From IMG/VR virus record IMGVR_UViG_3300017963_000781, positions 1-22,364 of that record: DNA of 22,364 bases; one strand, given 5' to 3'. Shown one piece after another: positions 7,840-15,366 of the stretch. How positions within the stretch are numbered: the first letter of the stretch is position 1; each line of letters opens with the position of its first letter. Source of the DNA: a virus. Made by a program: the position numbers and the translations under genes. Under the pieces are notes generated by a model. It had not been told where the DNA came from and did no database searches. It was given only the letters and a program-made list of their open reading frames with translations.

Positions 7840-8409
7840 ATGAGTTTAGTTCCGTTTTACAAGCAGCAGAATCGTAATGTCTCAGGAAATAATTATATAT
7901 TCTTGACTGAGGCCGAGAATGTTTCAAGTGTTGTGGTTACCGGTGGCGAGGTTTCCGATATCGTTATGGTTGGGACAACAGCATTTAAACAGGTTCAGGC
8001 TGACTCGTATTCAATCAGGAGGACTCAGAGCGGAGGGCGCAGCAATAAGAGCTTTACTAATTATCAGCACAGAATATCGTTTCGTTGCAGTAAGCCTGGG
8101 TCAGAAATAAACATATTATCATACGCCCTAGATGACGCTCAACCAGGTGGCCTGATTGCGATTGTAATGGACGGAAACGGTAATGGCTGGTTAATTGGCT
8201 GGAGCCAGGAAGAAGAAAATAAGCGTCCACTATTTTTGGAAGAAAATGAGTTAGATAGTGGTGAGCGGCCAGGTGACACAGATTCATCTAATCACGCATT
8301 TTTGTTGCGTGGAATAAACGATGAAATGGATTTGCCGATGAATGACATTATAAACGAATACATTCTTGATAGCATTGCTGCCGGGGATGATTTGGGATTT
8401 GTACCATGA
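7840..8409 (+). CDS. Tail-tube-like virion protein (paralogue B, no leader)
   Basis: A 189-residue protein homologous to the product of 4875-5531 along almost its whole length. Shared blocks include LTEAxNxSSVxVxxGE, TTxFKxVQAD, AIVxDGNGxxWLxG and a final acidic SGExPxxxDS segment. It starts directly as MSLVPFYKQQNRNVSGNN and so lacks the roughly 32-residue hydrophobic leader of its paralogue. It keeps an extra Gly/Asp-rich tail (DSIAAGDDLGFVP). Codon use and base composition are more AT-rich than in paralogue A, suggesting divergence or separate acquisition. It may form a different tail segment, the tail terminator, or a fibre adaptor. It overlaps the next gene by 4 nt. Confidence 0.65.
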   Translation: MSLVPFYKQQNRNVSGNNYIFLTEAENVSSVVVTGGEVSDIVMVGTTAFKQVQADSYSIRRTQSGGRSNKSFTNYQHRISFRCSKPGSEINILSYALDDAQPGGLIAIVMDGNGNGWLIGWSQEEENKRPLFLEENELDSGERPGDTDSSNHAFLLRGINDEMDLPMNDIINEYILDSIAAGDDLGFVP

Positions 8410-8945
8410 GTTTAGGAATTGGCATAGGACTTAGAATAAAAGCGGGCGGTGATGGTTATGGCCCGGAACTTTTCACGTTATTAAATGCGGCAAGTTTAAT
8501 AAATGAGGCTAATGCAATAACGGGATTTTCTGAAGAGGGTTTAAATGGAGCCGGGGCAAATGAGTTTATTTCTCAAGGCGTAGAGGTTTATAATAAATCG
8601 TATGCTCTAAAAACAGATGCGAATGATACGCCGACAGGGAATTGTCGGATTTATATTGATCTGCAGGCTGCTCCTTTTAATTTCGTTAATGGTGAAGAAG
8701 GCCGTATAATTTTTTATTCGAGGCATATAGGTAGCGGAAGCACATGGAAAGCTGGTTTTGGATCAAACTCATTAGGCTTAATCACTGAATTAATGGACAT
8801 TTATTCAGCAAATGTCACGTGGTTAAAATATAATCACGATTGGGTTCATGATGGAAATTTTAGGTATCTGATTTACAGGGAGGCATCCGCTCAAAATAAT
8901 GGGGGGATATATTTAGATGCAATCAGTATAAGGAAAAAATTATAA
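8406..8945 (+). CDS. Putative tail fibre / carbohydrate-binding virion protein
   Basis: A 179-residue protein starting on the overlapping ATGA of the upstream gene. It opens with MSLGIGIGLRIKAGG, a short Gly-Ile-rich segment that resembles the beginning of the following 892-residue protein and looks like a virion-attachment peptide. The remainder is beta-rich, with aromatic residues and turns typical of a jelly-roll carbohydrate-binding module (for example GRIIFYSRHIGSGSTW and GGIYLDAISIRKKL). The coding sequence is AT-rich compared with the capsid genes, as is common for host-range genes. Function is inferred from fold character and position; no catalytic motif is visible. Confidence 0.6.
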   Translation: MSLGIGIGLRIKAGGDGYGPELFTLLNAASLINEANAITGFSEEGLNGAGANEFISQGVEVYNKSYALKTDANDTPTGNCRIYIDLQAAPFNFVNGEEGRIIFYSRHIGSGSTWKAGFGSNSLGLITELMDIYSANVTWLKYNHDWVHDGNFRYLIYREASAQNNGGIYLDAISIRKKL

Positions 8946-8947
8946 CC

Positions 8948-11626
8948 ATGATTGGAAACGGAATATCACTAAAATTTAGATCAGGTGAAGCTCTTCTTCC
9001 TTATATTGACGACTTGGCTTTTTGGGGAGACGCTTTTGATTACGATATCAGTGTTCTAAAGGATAAAAGTGGAAATGCAAACCATGTGCCTTTGGTGAAT
9101 GGGAATTGTGTGAATTTCATTAACGATGTAACTATAACGCTTTATCCTGCAAAAGTGGGTGCAACGATCACCGAGTTAAATAAATCCACAAGTGACCTGA
9201 ATGGAATCGCAGTCAATGGGTCTGGCCACGTAGAAATAACTCAGGCATCATTGACTGATCCAAAAGTTTACCAATTCAAGTTAAGCACAGGGGATGAATA
9301 CTTCTTAATTGGTGGAGCAACAAATTACGCACTTTGCAGCGGTTCCGTTTGGGGGCTGTTGGGAGGAACGGAGAATACGGATTGGGAGTGGGAAACGCAA
9401 GACAATTACTTCGGGAATCTTCAAAACGGCTATAATACCGGAGGTGGCTTGCCTTATGATATAACAAATGATCTGACAGATGCTGGATGGGGTTATCGGG
9501 ATGGTTGGGCTGTAGCAGGGGCAGCAGAGGCGGTTTACACCGGAGGCCAATACGCATATACATCGCTTCTTGATTTTAGGAATGCTGGATTTGTGGCAGG
9601 GAAAACGTATTCCGTGAAGATTACTGTTTGGGATTCCACCGAGAATTTCCCAACGAGCAGGGGTAGCGGAGGCTTTTATCAACATTATATGACCAATAAC
9701 CCAACCTATGGGAATGACCTTGAATATGACGATAACGGGGTGCTTTTATCCCTGAATGGTGAGCATATAATCACAGGGCCATGGGACACTGGTGTTGATC
9801 GGATTAGCTTTGACTTTCTTGATGTGACGAACGATAATACGGGACGCAATTTAAAGTTAAAGGTGGATTGGGTCAAACAGGTTGAGGATGATATTTTGAT
9901 AATGGGTGAAGATTATGATTACACACTACTTGGGGATGCCTTAATAAATAAGCCAGCGAATAATCGACATAATGGCTGTGAAGTGCAATTGGATTTTTCT
10001 GGTATTAGTGGAGTAACAGAAGCGGGTGGAGGGGCATGGACAGGTCCATCAGCGTATACTCCGGGGGATGCTGTCACGAATCCAATGTTTAAACGGGTGC
10101 GGTACAATACCGATTTAGAAGAAGAAGAAAGCGAATTTGCTGTATTTGATTCATTCGTGACGGGCAGCGTATTGACCAGGGTTCTGGAAATATACGAGGA
10201 AGCAAACATGCTCATGAAATATTTCCCAGATGATGAGGCTGAGCCGATCTTGGTTATACAAAAATACGATGCCACCAGGGATGTAGTGACTGTTTTTTGT
10301 AAGGTTGGATACAACGGCCTTTATACATATAGTGGGCAGCATCTTGTAAACAACAGCAATCAGCTTCCGGTCGGGATAGAGTTAGCCGATCTGTCTCCTT
10401 CTTATAATCAATATACAGACCGTGTTGGCCCGTATAATTTGGCGGACCTATCGTGGTGCGGAGGGGCTCATGTTGCGCCAAGCTCAGATGACACAGGGGA
10501 GGGTGATTGGGCCGAGGTAACGGCTGTTGACAATGGTGCTGATACGGTGGCATTGGATAGCGTGGCTGATTTCCCTTCACAATTGGAGGATACTCCACCC
10601 TTTAGGCTTGTTGAAATCAGAAACGGCACAGGGACAGCATACACTACAGTTCTAACACGGAGCAAATATACAATCAATGGTAATGTACTTACACTGACCC
10701 CGGTTAACGGAGGAACTGGAGCGGACCTGTCTGCAGTGGTGACAGGTGGAGCAAACCCAAGCAGGGCAAACTACAATTACCAGACTGCCGGTCAAGCAAG
10801 TAAAAGCATCTCAAGTGGATATGAGACATGGACACCAATAAAGCGTTTCTCGTTGGATGTGGTTAATCACTTATATGATTACCGAGAAATTAATAAATCA
10901 ACACTGAAACCTGGTAGTATAATTATCAAGGAAACAGTCCACTATAAAATTAGCCAAAAAGCACCGTTCGTATTTATTAATTACACGGGCGAGTTCAAAC
11001 AAGCATGGTCTGTAAACACATATTATGGAATACAGGGAGGCCAGATTGCCGCAGCCACAGACGCACGGATGTATCTGCCTCACAGTGATGACGAAACGCT
11101 TCGAGCAATAACGGGAGTGCTTTCCGGGGATCGCTCTACTTATCCTTGCGAGAAGGTTATCATGATTGACGATGTGACGGATAATGATGCGTCAAAGAAT
11201 ATTGTGAGTTATATAGACTTGAATTTTGGATCAGTGGACGAAGGTTTAAGCACCCTTGATTATTGGAACACGGAATTAAAGAACTATTTCCGATGCGTGA
11301 ATACTCAAAACATTGCAAAGGGATACAGTGTAACATGGAGGGGCGGTTATGGTTTGTTTAAGAATGTAGCCAGCACACAGTATATTATCGCATATTTTCA
11401 ATGGGAAAATGAAGACCTGTATTTTATTGTGGACTTTACTGACAGCCTGACTTTTGGAAGCATCAATGAAGTATTCACGGCTGTTTCTGGGCGAAAGGTT
11501 GAACAGGTTTATAAGGATTCAGGGATAAGCATTGCAAGCACACCGGGGACAGAGTTTACGGTACCGGACACCGGATTGGACTTGACGGCTACGGCAGCGG
11601 GGAACATCAAACTAAAACTTGTATGA
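8948..11626 (+). CDS. Large tail fibre / receptor-binding protein
   Basis: An 892-residue beta-rich protein, the largest complete gene here, 2 nt after the small fibre gene. The start MIGNGISLKFRSGE shares the Gly-Ile attachment-like motif of its neighbour. Residues about 20-45 (LAFWGDAFDYDISVLKDKSG) resemble the opening of a LamG/concanavalin-like domain often found in Bacteroidota phage adhesins. The middle contains Trp- and Gly-rich sandwich-like repeats. The last 400 residues read as a large beta sandwich reminiscent of polysaccharide-binding or lyase folds, but I see no defined active site. It ends with a Thr/Gly-rich strand pair. The likely role is recognition of surface glycan or protein on the host. 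Its stop overlaps the next start by 4 nt. Confidence 0.65.
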   Translation: MIGNGISLKFRSGEALLPYIDDLAFWGDAFDYDISVLKDKSGNANHVPLVNGNCVNFINDVTITLYPAKVGATITELNKSTSDLNGIAVNGSGHVEITQASLTDPKVYQFKLSTGDEYFLIGGATNYALCSGSVWGLLGGTENTDWEWETQDNYFGNLQNGYNTGGGLPYDITNDLTDAGWGYRDGWAVAGAAEAVYTGGQYAYTSLLDFRNAGFVAGKTYSVKITVWDSTENFPTSRGSGGFYQHYMTNNPTYGNDLEYDDNGVLLSLNGEHIITGPWDTGVDRISFDFLDVTNDNTGRNLKLKVDWVKQVEDDILIMGEDYDYTLLGDALINKPANNRHNGCEVQLDFSGISGVTEAGGGAWTGPSAYTPGDAVTNPMFKRVRYNTDLEEEESEFAVFDSFVTGSVLTRVLEIYEEANMLMKYFPDDEAEPILVIQKYDATRDVVTVFCKVGYNGLYTYSGQHLVNNSNQLPVGIELADLSPSYNQYTDRVGPYNLADLSWCGGAHVAPSSDDTGEGDWAEVTAVDNGADTVALDSVADFPSQLEDTPPFRLVEIRNGTGTAYTTVLTRSKYTINGNVLTLTPVNGGTGADLSAVVTGGANPSRANYNYQTAGQASKSISSGYETWTPIKRFSLDVVNHLYDYREINKSTLKPGSIIIKETVHYKISQKAPFVFINYTGEFKQAWSVNTYYGIQGGQIAAATDARMYLPHSDDETLRAITGVLSGDRSTYPCEKVIMIDDVTDNDASKNIVSYIDLNFGSVDEGLSTLDYWNTELKNYFRCVNTQNIAKGYSVTWRGGYGLFKNVASTQYIIAYFQWENEDLYFIVDFTDSLTFGSINEVFTAVSGRKVEQVYKDSGISIASTPGTEFTVPDTGLDLTATAAGNIKLKLV

Positions 11627-12039
11627 TACCGATAATAATCATATTAGCTACGGCAGTTATTTTTGCTTTGATCCGGGCTAAGCATGACAGCTTTATAGCC
11701 GGGGGAAGGTGGAAGGTGTGGGCTTTCGTGGAGGGGTGTTTCTTTGCTGTTGCCACCGTTGCACTCACCCTGCTGGCCTTTGGCTTACCGTGGTGGCTGG
11801 GCTTTGTCCTTGGGCCTGTATTCGCATTCTCATTTTGGCTGGTGTTTGATTGCGTGGTTGGCTGGCTATTATCAGGTAGCATCTTATATATTGGCAACCA
11901 GGGATTCGATCTTCAAATGAGAAAGATGTTTTTATATAATAAACCGATTTTCGGATGGGAAGAACCAGGTGCTATCCGGCAAATATTCTTTAAGGCGTTC
12001 TGGATCTTCCTTTTATTAGGAGCTTATTTTTCGTTTTAA
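11623..12039 (+). CDS. Multi-pass membrane protein, function unknown
   Basis: A 138-residue protein, start overlapping the fibre stop. It has about four hydrophobic segments: residues 2-17, about 33-52, about 58-85 (Trp/Phe-rich, LPWWLGFVLGPVFAFSFW) and 120-138. Between the third and fourth segments is a polar loop with IGNQGFDLQMRKMF. I have an impression that similar proteins sit between fibre and lysis genes in Bacteroidota phages, but cannot verify it. Possible roles are holin accessory, superinfection exclusion, or membrane remodelling during lysis. It ends on the overlapping TAATG of the next gene. Confidence 0.7.
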   Translation: MIPIIIILATAVIFALIRAKHDSFIAGGRWKVWAFVEGCFFAVATVALTLLAFGLPWWLGFVLGPVFAFSFWLVFDCVVGWLLSGSILYIGNQGFDLQMRKMFLYNKPIFGWEEPGAIRQIFFKAFWIFLLLGAYFSF

Positions 12040-12407
12040 TGGGAAATGAAGATGAACATAAAATACCTACCTATTGCCGGAAAGAGGCTGATATAGCCAG
12101 GCTTGAAGAAAAAGTATCAACGCTCAGCAAACTTGTTATGGGAAATGGTCAAGAGGGTTTAGCAACATCAGTACCCAGGCTCACGGAAAACGTGGAGGAA
12201 TTAACCATGACCACAACATCGTTACGCCGGGGAATCAGTGGATTTATGAAGTTCCAGGCTGAGATGGAGGGCAGTCATGCTGGCCGGGAAGAGATAAGAA
12301 AAAGGAACCGGTGGATCATCGGGACCCTAATTACAGTGGTCGGTATAATGATGAGCGTATTGATATTTATGATTAGCAAAGTACTGAATCACTTGCCTGT
12401 TGGTTAG
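12039..12407 (+). CDS. Coiled-coil protein with C-terminal membrane helix (holin-like candidate)
   Basis: A 122-residue protein starting on a TAATG overlap. The N-terminal part contains heptad-like segments (ARLEEKVSTLSKLV and LTENVEELTMTTTSL), followed by a basic stretch (REEIRKRNRW) and one strong membrane segment at about residues 93-115. This soluble coiled coil plus C-terminal anchor layout resembles XhlA-type haemolysin/holin accessory proteins of other phages. Its position just before further membrane proteins and the endolysin supports a lysis role, but only by analogy. Confidence 0.65.
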   Translation: MGNEDEHKIPTYCRKEADIARLEEKVSTLSKLVMGNGQEGLATSVPRLTENVEELTMTTTSLRRGISGFMKFQAEMEGSHAGREEIRKRNRWIIGTLITVVGIMMSVLIFMISKVLNHLPVG

Positions 12408-12431
12408 TGAACTATATATTTCATATCTTTA
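12400..12431 (+). promoter_or_regulatory. Possible Bacteroidota-type promoter before lysis genes
   Basis: TTG at 12400-12402, a 21-nt spacer and TATCTTTA at 12424-12431 fit the Bacteroidota pattern loosely. The site lacks the ATTGTTA box of the three stronger promoters further right. It precedes the 62-residue membrane protein after a 47-bp gap, the longest within the lysis region. Confidence 0.35.
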
Positions 12432-12454
12432 CTTAACTAATAAACAACAGATTT

Positions 12455-12643
12455 ATGAAAAACTGGAAAACAACACTCGGAGTGGTTATTGGATCGTTGC
12501 TTGTTGTGGCCGGACTCGTTTGGCCTGATAAGGTAGACCCCGACACTCAGGAAGTAATCAAAAGCGCCTTCAATGAAATTCTTGCCGGCGTGGGTGTCCT
12601 GATCAATGTGATCACCGGCCTTGTGGCCAAGGACCCGGAGTAA
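12455..12643 (+). CDS. Small holin-like membrane protein
   Basis: A 62-residue protein with two hydrophobic segments, residues about 6-24 (TTLGVVIGSLLVVAGLVW) and about 40-57 (FNEILAGVGVLINVITG). They are separated by a polar loop KVDPDTQEVIKS. This size and two-segment topology match many small phage holins that permeabilise the inner membrane and release the endolysin. It lies three genes before the spanin and two before the endolysin. Which of the small membrane proteins here is the true holin cannot be decided from sequence. Confidence 0.65.
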   Translation: MKNWKTTLGVVIGSLLVVAGLVWPDKVDPDTQEVIKSAFNEILAGVGVLINVITGLVAKDPE

Positions 12644-12650
12644 TCTAACA

Positions 12651-12680
12651 GGGCCGGGCTCACGCTCGGTCCTTTTCTTC
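12651..12680 (+). terminator. Hairpin terminator inside the lysis region
   Basis: A 9-bp stem with two G-U pairs (GGGCCGGGC with GCTCGGTCC), a TCAC tetraloop and a T-rich tail (TTTTCTTC). It fills most of the 43-bp gap between two small membrane genes. It may act as partial termination or as a processing/stability hairpin. Confidence 0.7.
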
Positions 12681-12686
12681 TTCACC

Positions 12687-12923
12687 ATGAATACAACAAA
12701 AAAATTCCTGACCGGCACTGACGGTGGCTTTAGCTCTACCAGGCTGATCTTTGTTATTGGATCGATTTGGAATATGGCTTTATGTACCTATCTGGTGCTT
12801 ACGGGCATTGAGGCTGGCGCACTGGTTGCAACATTCTCTGCTCTGCAGGGCGTGTTTGTGGGTCTGAAGCTCGGACAAAAACCAATGGAAAACAGAAATG
12901 ACAATAGCGGAACACGTAAATAG
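12687..12923 (+). CDS. Small two-helix membrane protein (holin-like candidate)
   Basis: A 79-residue protein. I place the start at ATG 12687 (MNTTKKFLTG), just after the terminator hairpin; an in-frame extension to 12621 would run through the hairpin and the previous gene. Two hydrophobic segments, about residues 20-39 (LIFVIGSIWNMALCTYLVL) and 43-62 (AGALVATFSALQGVFVGL), are followed by a basic/polar tail. The opening TDGGFSSTRLIF is a pattern I associate with small phage membrane proteins near endolysins. The gene overlaps the endolysin gene by 26 nt in another frame. Holin or antiholin is plausible. Confidence 0.7.
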   Translation: MNTTKKFLTGTDGGFSSTRLIFVIGSIWNMALCTYLVLTGIEAGALVATFSALQGVFVGLKLGQKPMENRNDNSGTRK

Positions 12924-13350
12924 CCATTACGGGCTAAAGGAATTACAGGGAGCGGAGTCTAACACTCCGGAGATCGTAAACTTTTTCAAACTGATAGGTC
13001 ATTCATGGGTCAAAACAGACGAGACTGCTTGGTGTGCCGCTTTTTGTAATGCAATGCTTTTGCTGGCTGGCTTCCCAAATACAGGTAAGCTGAACGCCCG
13101 GAGCTTCCTGGAGATAGGGGAACGGGTTAGCATTCCCAGGCCACTTGGAAGCAGTAATGAGTTTGTAGATGTGGTTGTGCTGTGGAGGGAGGACCCTAAT
13201 GGATGGAAGGGTCACGTTGGATTCTATATTAATGAGATTGGAAACGAGATCTTCATTTTGGGAGGGAACCAGGGAAACATGGTCCAAACAAAACCTTATT
13301 CCAGGAGCCGATTACTTGAATACCGGAGAATCAAAAAAGACACGATATGA
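12898..13350 (+). CDS. CHAP/NlpC-type endolysin (peptidoglycan hydrolase)
   Basis: A 150-residue protein with the papain-like amidase/endopeptidase triad pattern: Cys46 in AWCAAFCNAML, His106 in GHVGFY, and Asn124 in LGGNQGN as the third residue. The length and motif order match the compact CHAP-like TIGR02594 group. These enzymes cleave peptide or amide bonds in peptidoglycan at the end of infection. There is no signal peptide, so a holin is needed for release, consistent with the small membrane proteins upstream. The start overlaps the previous gene by 26 nt and the stop overlaps the spanin start by 4 nt. Confidence 0.88.
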   Translation: MTIAEHVNSHYGLKELQGAESNTPEIVNFFKLIGHSWVKTDETAWCAAFCNAMLLLAGFPNTGKLNARSFLEIGERVSIPRPLGSSNEFVDVVVLWREDPNGWKGHVGFYINEIGNEIFILGGNQGNMVQTKPYSRSRLLEYRRIKKDTI

Positions 13351-13853
13351 ATAGCAAGCTTTTTATCCTGGCTATCGCAATACTCTTCGGGGGATGCGCT
13401 ACCCAAAAACGTTGCTGGGAGAAATTTCCTCCTGAGATTAAAACGGACACTATCGTCCATACGGAAACTGTTTATGTGGACACCACGATCTATGTAGAGC
13501 TTCCTGGGGAGATCGACACGGTAGAGGTCCCGGTACACATTATTGATACCGTCCCGGGAGAACCGATTGTTGTTACATACGAAGAGGCCAAGGCTAAAAC
13601 CGATTTTGCCGAAGCCAGGGCCTGGGTAGAGAACAGTAAGCTAAAGCTGGAATTGATACAGAAAGACAGCCTGATTGTGGTAAAGCTGGATTCGGTGATC
13701 CAGATCAAGGACCATTACGTGGAGCTATACACTGTCGAAATCCATAAATCGCCTCCAAAAAAAAAGTGTCCTACCAGGTCGATAATCCTATACTTGCTTG
13801 GTGGATTCTTTTTGGGAGTCGTTCTAATATTCATTATTAGACTAAAGAAATAG
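13347..13853 (+). CDS. Unimolecular spanin (u-spanin) candidate
   Basis: A 168-residue protein with a lipoprotein signal (hydrophobic residues 4-14, then lipobox LFGGC with Cys17) and a C-terminal membrane helix at about residues 145-164 followed by RLKK. The two anchors are joined by a periplasmic stretch rich in beta-type Thr/Val repeats (TETVYVDTTIYVELPG) and a short coiled coil. An outer-membrane lipid anchor plus an inner-membrane helix in one chain is the layout of u-spanins such as T1 gp11, which fuse the two membranes in the last lysis step. It directly follows the endolysin. The topology is visible in sequence; the function is inferred from it and from context. Confidence 0.75.
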   Translation: MNSKLFILAIAILFGGCATQKRCWEKFPPEIKTDTIVHTETVYVDTTIYVELPGEIDTVEVPVHIIDTVPGEPIVVTYEEAKAKTDFAEARAWVENSKLKLELIQKDSLIVVKLDSVIQIKDHYVELYTVEIHKSPPKKKCPTRSIILYLLGGFFLGVVLIFIIRLKK

Positions 13854-13920
13854 CTCTATTCAGGAAAATGTTGTAACTTGCCTATGTTCCATATTCACAG
13901 AGGCGTGGCTTTTGTTGTTG

Positions 13921-13957
13921 AGGGCCGTCTGTTCCCACCAGGCGGTCCTTTCTTTTT
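13921..13957 (+). terminator. Strong terminator after the lysis genes
   Basis: An 11-bp stem with two G-U pairs (AGGGCCGTCTG with CAGGCGGTCCT), a 7-nt loop and the tail TTCTTTTT. It is the best-formed terminator in the window and closes the virion/lysis transcription block. Confidence 0.85.
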
Positions 13958-14100
13958 GCGCTGATCCCGGCGGAAATATGACGCTTTAAACGCCCGTTTG
14001 GGGTATGTTTTCCAAAAAAATAAACTTTTTTTTTCGGCCCAGGAAGCACTTGCTAGGCTTATGATTCGGGCTGCTTTAAATTTAAACCATGAAAATACAT

Positions 14101-14131
14101 TTGGAGCGTATTGTTATATTTATTATATTTA
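14101..14131 (+). promoter_or_regulatory. Promoter P1 (Bacteroidota type with ATTGTTA box)
   Basis: TTG at 14101-14103, a 20-nt spacer, and TATATTTA at 14124-14131. ATTGTTA at 14110-14116 starts 14 nt before the -7 box, as in P2 and P3. The P1 and P2 sequences are nearly identical through ATAGAAAC downstream. Drives the gene at 14160. Confidence 0.75.
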
Positions 14132-14159
14132 TGATAGAAACGTACAAATCAAACACACC

Positions 14160-14387
14160 ATGAAAACAACAAGAACCACAGCCAACACCATAAGTGATCT
14201 GGAATACAAAGTGAGCGACATGAACGAGTGGAAGCGGAACGTCCTAACAACCCTGATCCAACACGAAGAGGATGAACTAGCCAACAGGCTTTTCACCCAA
14301 ATTGAGATCATCGAACATAAGCTGAAGGTAAGGATTCCCCTGGATGAGCTTGAAACGAGAGCAGTACTTAACCAATTAAATAGATAG
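14160..14387 (+). CDS. Small helical protein, function unknown
   Basis: A 75-residue protein. I place the start at ATG 14160 (MKTTRTTANTISDLE), which follows promoter P1 with an A-rich leader; a longer frame from a TTG at 13998 would run through the promoter and is rejected. It is acidic and helical (TTLIQHEEDELANRLFTQIE), with coiled-coil character and no recognised motif. It is the first gene of the P1 unit, the position often held by small host-takeover or regulatory proteins, but nothing specific points to a function. Confidence 0.75.
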   Translation: MKTTRTTANTISDLEYKVSDMNEWKRNVLTTLIQHEEDELANRLFTQIEIIEHKLKVRIPLDELETRAVLNQLNR

Positions 14388-14389
14388 AT

Positions 14390-14701
14390 ATGGAACTCGA
14401 GAAAAATCAAATGTCAAAAAAACAACTGACAGCAACAGCAGTGAAAATCCTGAAACATGTAGCCGCCCGTTACAGCATAGGCCAGGACCCGGTAATGGTA
14501 AAGCCGGAGTACAGTGATGATCGGAGCGAAGTGCGTTTCTGGATTAACTCAAGGTGGTTGGAGGATTTCTTTCAGATCACCAGGATGCTAGGACTAACAT
14601 CTATCCTTTACACACACAAAAACGCCCAGTACTACAAAGCCCTAACCGGGAAAGAGTCGCTTGAGGGTTATCGTAACTTCTTAAAAGTGGGAATTATTTA
14701 A
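14390..14701 (+). CDS. Small basic protein, function unknown
   Basis: A 103-residue protein 2 nt after its neighbour. It starts with a Lys/Gln-rich segment (KKQLTATAVKILKHVAARY), followed by a mixed alpha/beta region with EVRFWINSRWLEDFFQIT and a closing GKESLEGYRNFLKVG. ATG 14411 (MSKKQL) is an alternative start that would remove 7 residues and has a slightly better A-rich leader. There is no membrane segment and no family I recognise. It belongs to the P1 unit. Confidence 0.7.
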   Translation: MELEKNQMSKKQLTATAVKILKHVAARYSIGQDPVMVKPEYSDDRSEVRFWINSRWLEDFFQITRMLGLTSILYTHKNAQYYKALTGKESLEGYRNFLKVGII

Positions 14702-14719
14702 ACACCATAAATCAGAGCT

Positions 14720-15289
14720 ATGACAACAAAAGCAAAAAAAGCAATGGACAGCTACAAGGTGCCTGTCCTGGTGCAAATCGAAAAAGGACGTTCCTACAAA
14801 GGATACGTGAAAAGCCTGGAGCCCAAAAACGGTAAACTGACCGTGAAAACTCAGAACGGCTTCAAGACCGTTAAAGCCAACAAGGTTGGTCCTTTCCTGG
14901 TGACCGAGAAAGGCAATACTCCTGACATGGACGCTAAGCAGCGAGAGATGAATGCCAAGAAAACGACAGAGGCCAAAAAGAAAAAGGCAGCACCCAAGGA
15001 TCCGCAGGCTCCGAACAAGGTAAGACCTTCGGAAATTACCGAAGAAGAAGCCCTGATCAACGGCCTGGTAAACGTGACCGATGAAGATTCTTTCAACGCC
15101 GCAATCAACGCCATCGATTACGCCGGGATGAAAATCTTCCAGAAACGCTCCGGAGTGGAGTGCCGGATGGCGCAATTCAAAGCAGACAGCACAGGCGCAA
15201 TGTGTATCAATTTCAAAAGTCCTGACGGCAAGAAGGAATACTGGAGCCTTCCCCAATACGCCCGGAGGTACTTCGAAGTTCGGAAGTAG
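14720..15289 (+). CDS. Two-domain protein with KOW/SH3-like N-terminus, function unknown
   Basis: A 189-residue protein with three regions. Residues about 10-62 form a small beta barrel-like segment (YKGYVKSLEPKNGKLTVKT, then FKTVKANKVGPF) reminiscent of SH3/KOW folds. Residues about 70-100 are a Lys/Ala-rich flexible linker with many charged residues. Residues about 105-189 are an alpha/beta domain ending in EYWSLPQYARRYFEVRK. A small barrel plus basic linker would suit nucleic-acid or protein binding, but there is no diagnostic motif. It is followed by a double hairpin, which may end the first part of the P1 unit. Confidence 0.7.
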   Translation: MTTKAKKAMDSYKVPVLVQIEKGRSYKGYVKSLEPKNGKLTVKTQNGFKTVKANKVGPFLVTEKGNTPDMDAKQREMNAKKTTEAKKKKAAPKDPQAPNKVRPSEITEEEALINGLVNVTDEDSFNAAINAIDYAGMKIFQKRSGVECRMAQFKADSTGAMCINFKSPDGKKEYWSLPQYARRYFEVRK

Positions 15290-15297
15290 CTCACCAG

Positions 15298-15335
15298 CCA
15301 CCAATCCTAACCCGGATAAAACCGGGTTTTGGTGG
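15298..15335 (+). terminator. Nested double hairpin (terminator-like)
   Basis: Inner stem AACCCGG/CCGGGTT (15309-15315 with 15322-15328) around a 6-nt loop, followed by TT. An outer stem CCACCAA/TTGGTGG (15298-15304 with 15329-15335) encloses it with a 4-nt bulge. The structure can act as a weak terminator or an RNA-stabilising element. Confidence 0.6.
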
Positions 15336-15366
15336 TAGGACAAACACTTAACAAAACATTGAAACC

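Larger units (their letters stand above)
13854..14159 (+). other. 306-bp intergenic boundary between late and early blocks
   Basis: No convincing gene lies here. In order it holds a strong terminator (13921-13957); a short palindrome AAACGCCCGTTT near 13988-13999; an A7/T9 inverted repeat (14014-14034) that could form a weak AT hairpin; a palindromic TTTAAATTTAAA near 14076-14087; and a promoter (14101-14131). The stretch ends at the start of the next gene. It probably insulates lysis-gene transcription from the next unit. Its AT-rich inverted repeats could also be regulatory or replication-linked. Confidence 0.6.

Noticed and set aside
2102-13879. Shared decamer TTGTAACTTG at about 2102 and 13870 as a late promoter
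   Set aside because: Both copies are in short gaps, but neither has a TTG at the right distance upstream, and two copies are too few to call a signal.
13998-14159. TTG-initiated upstream extension of the gene at 14160
   Set aside because: It would read through the AT inverted repeat and promoter P1; the ATG at 14160 after an A-rich leader is far better.
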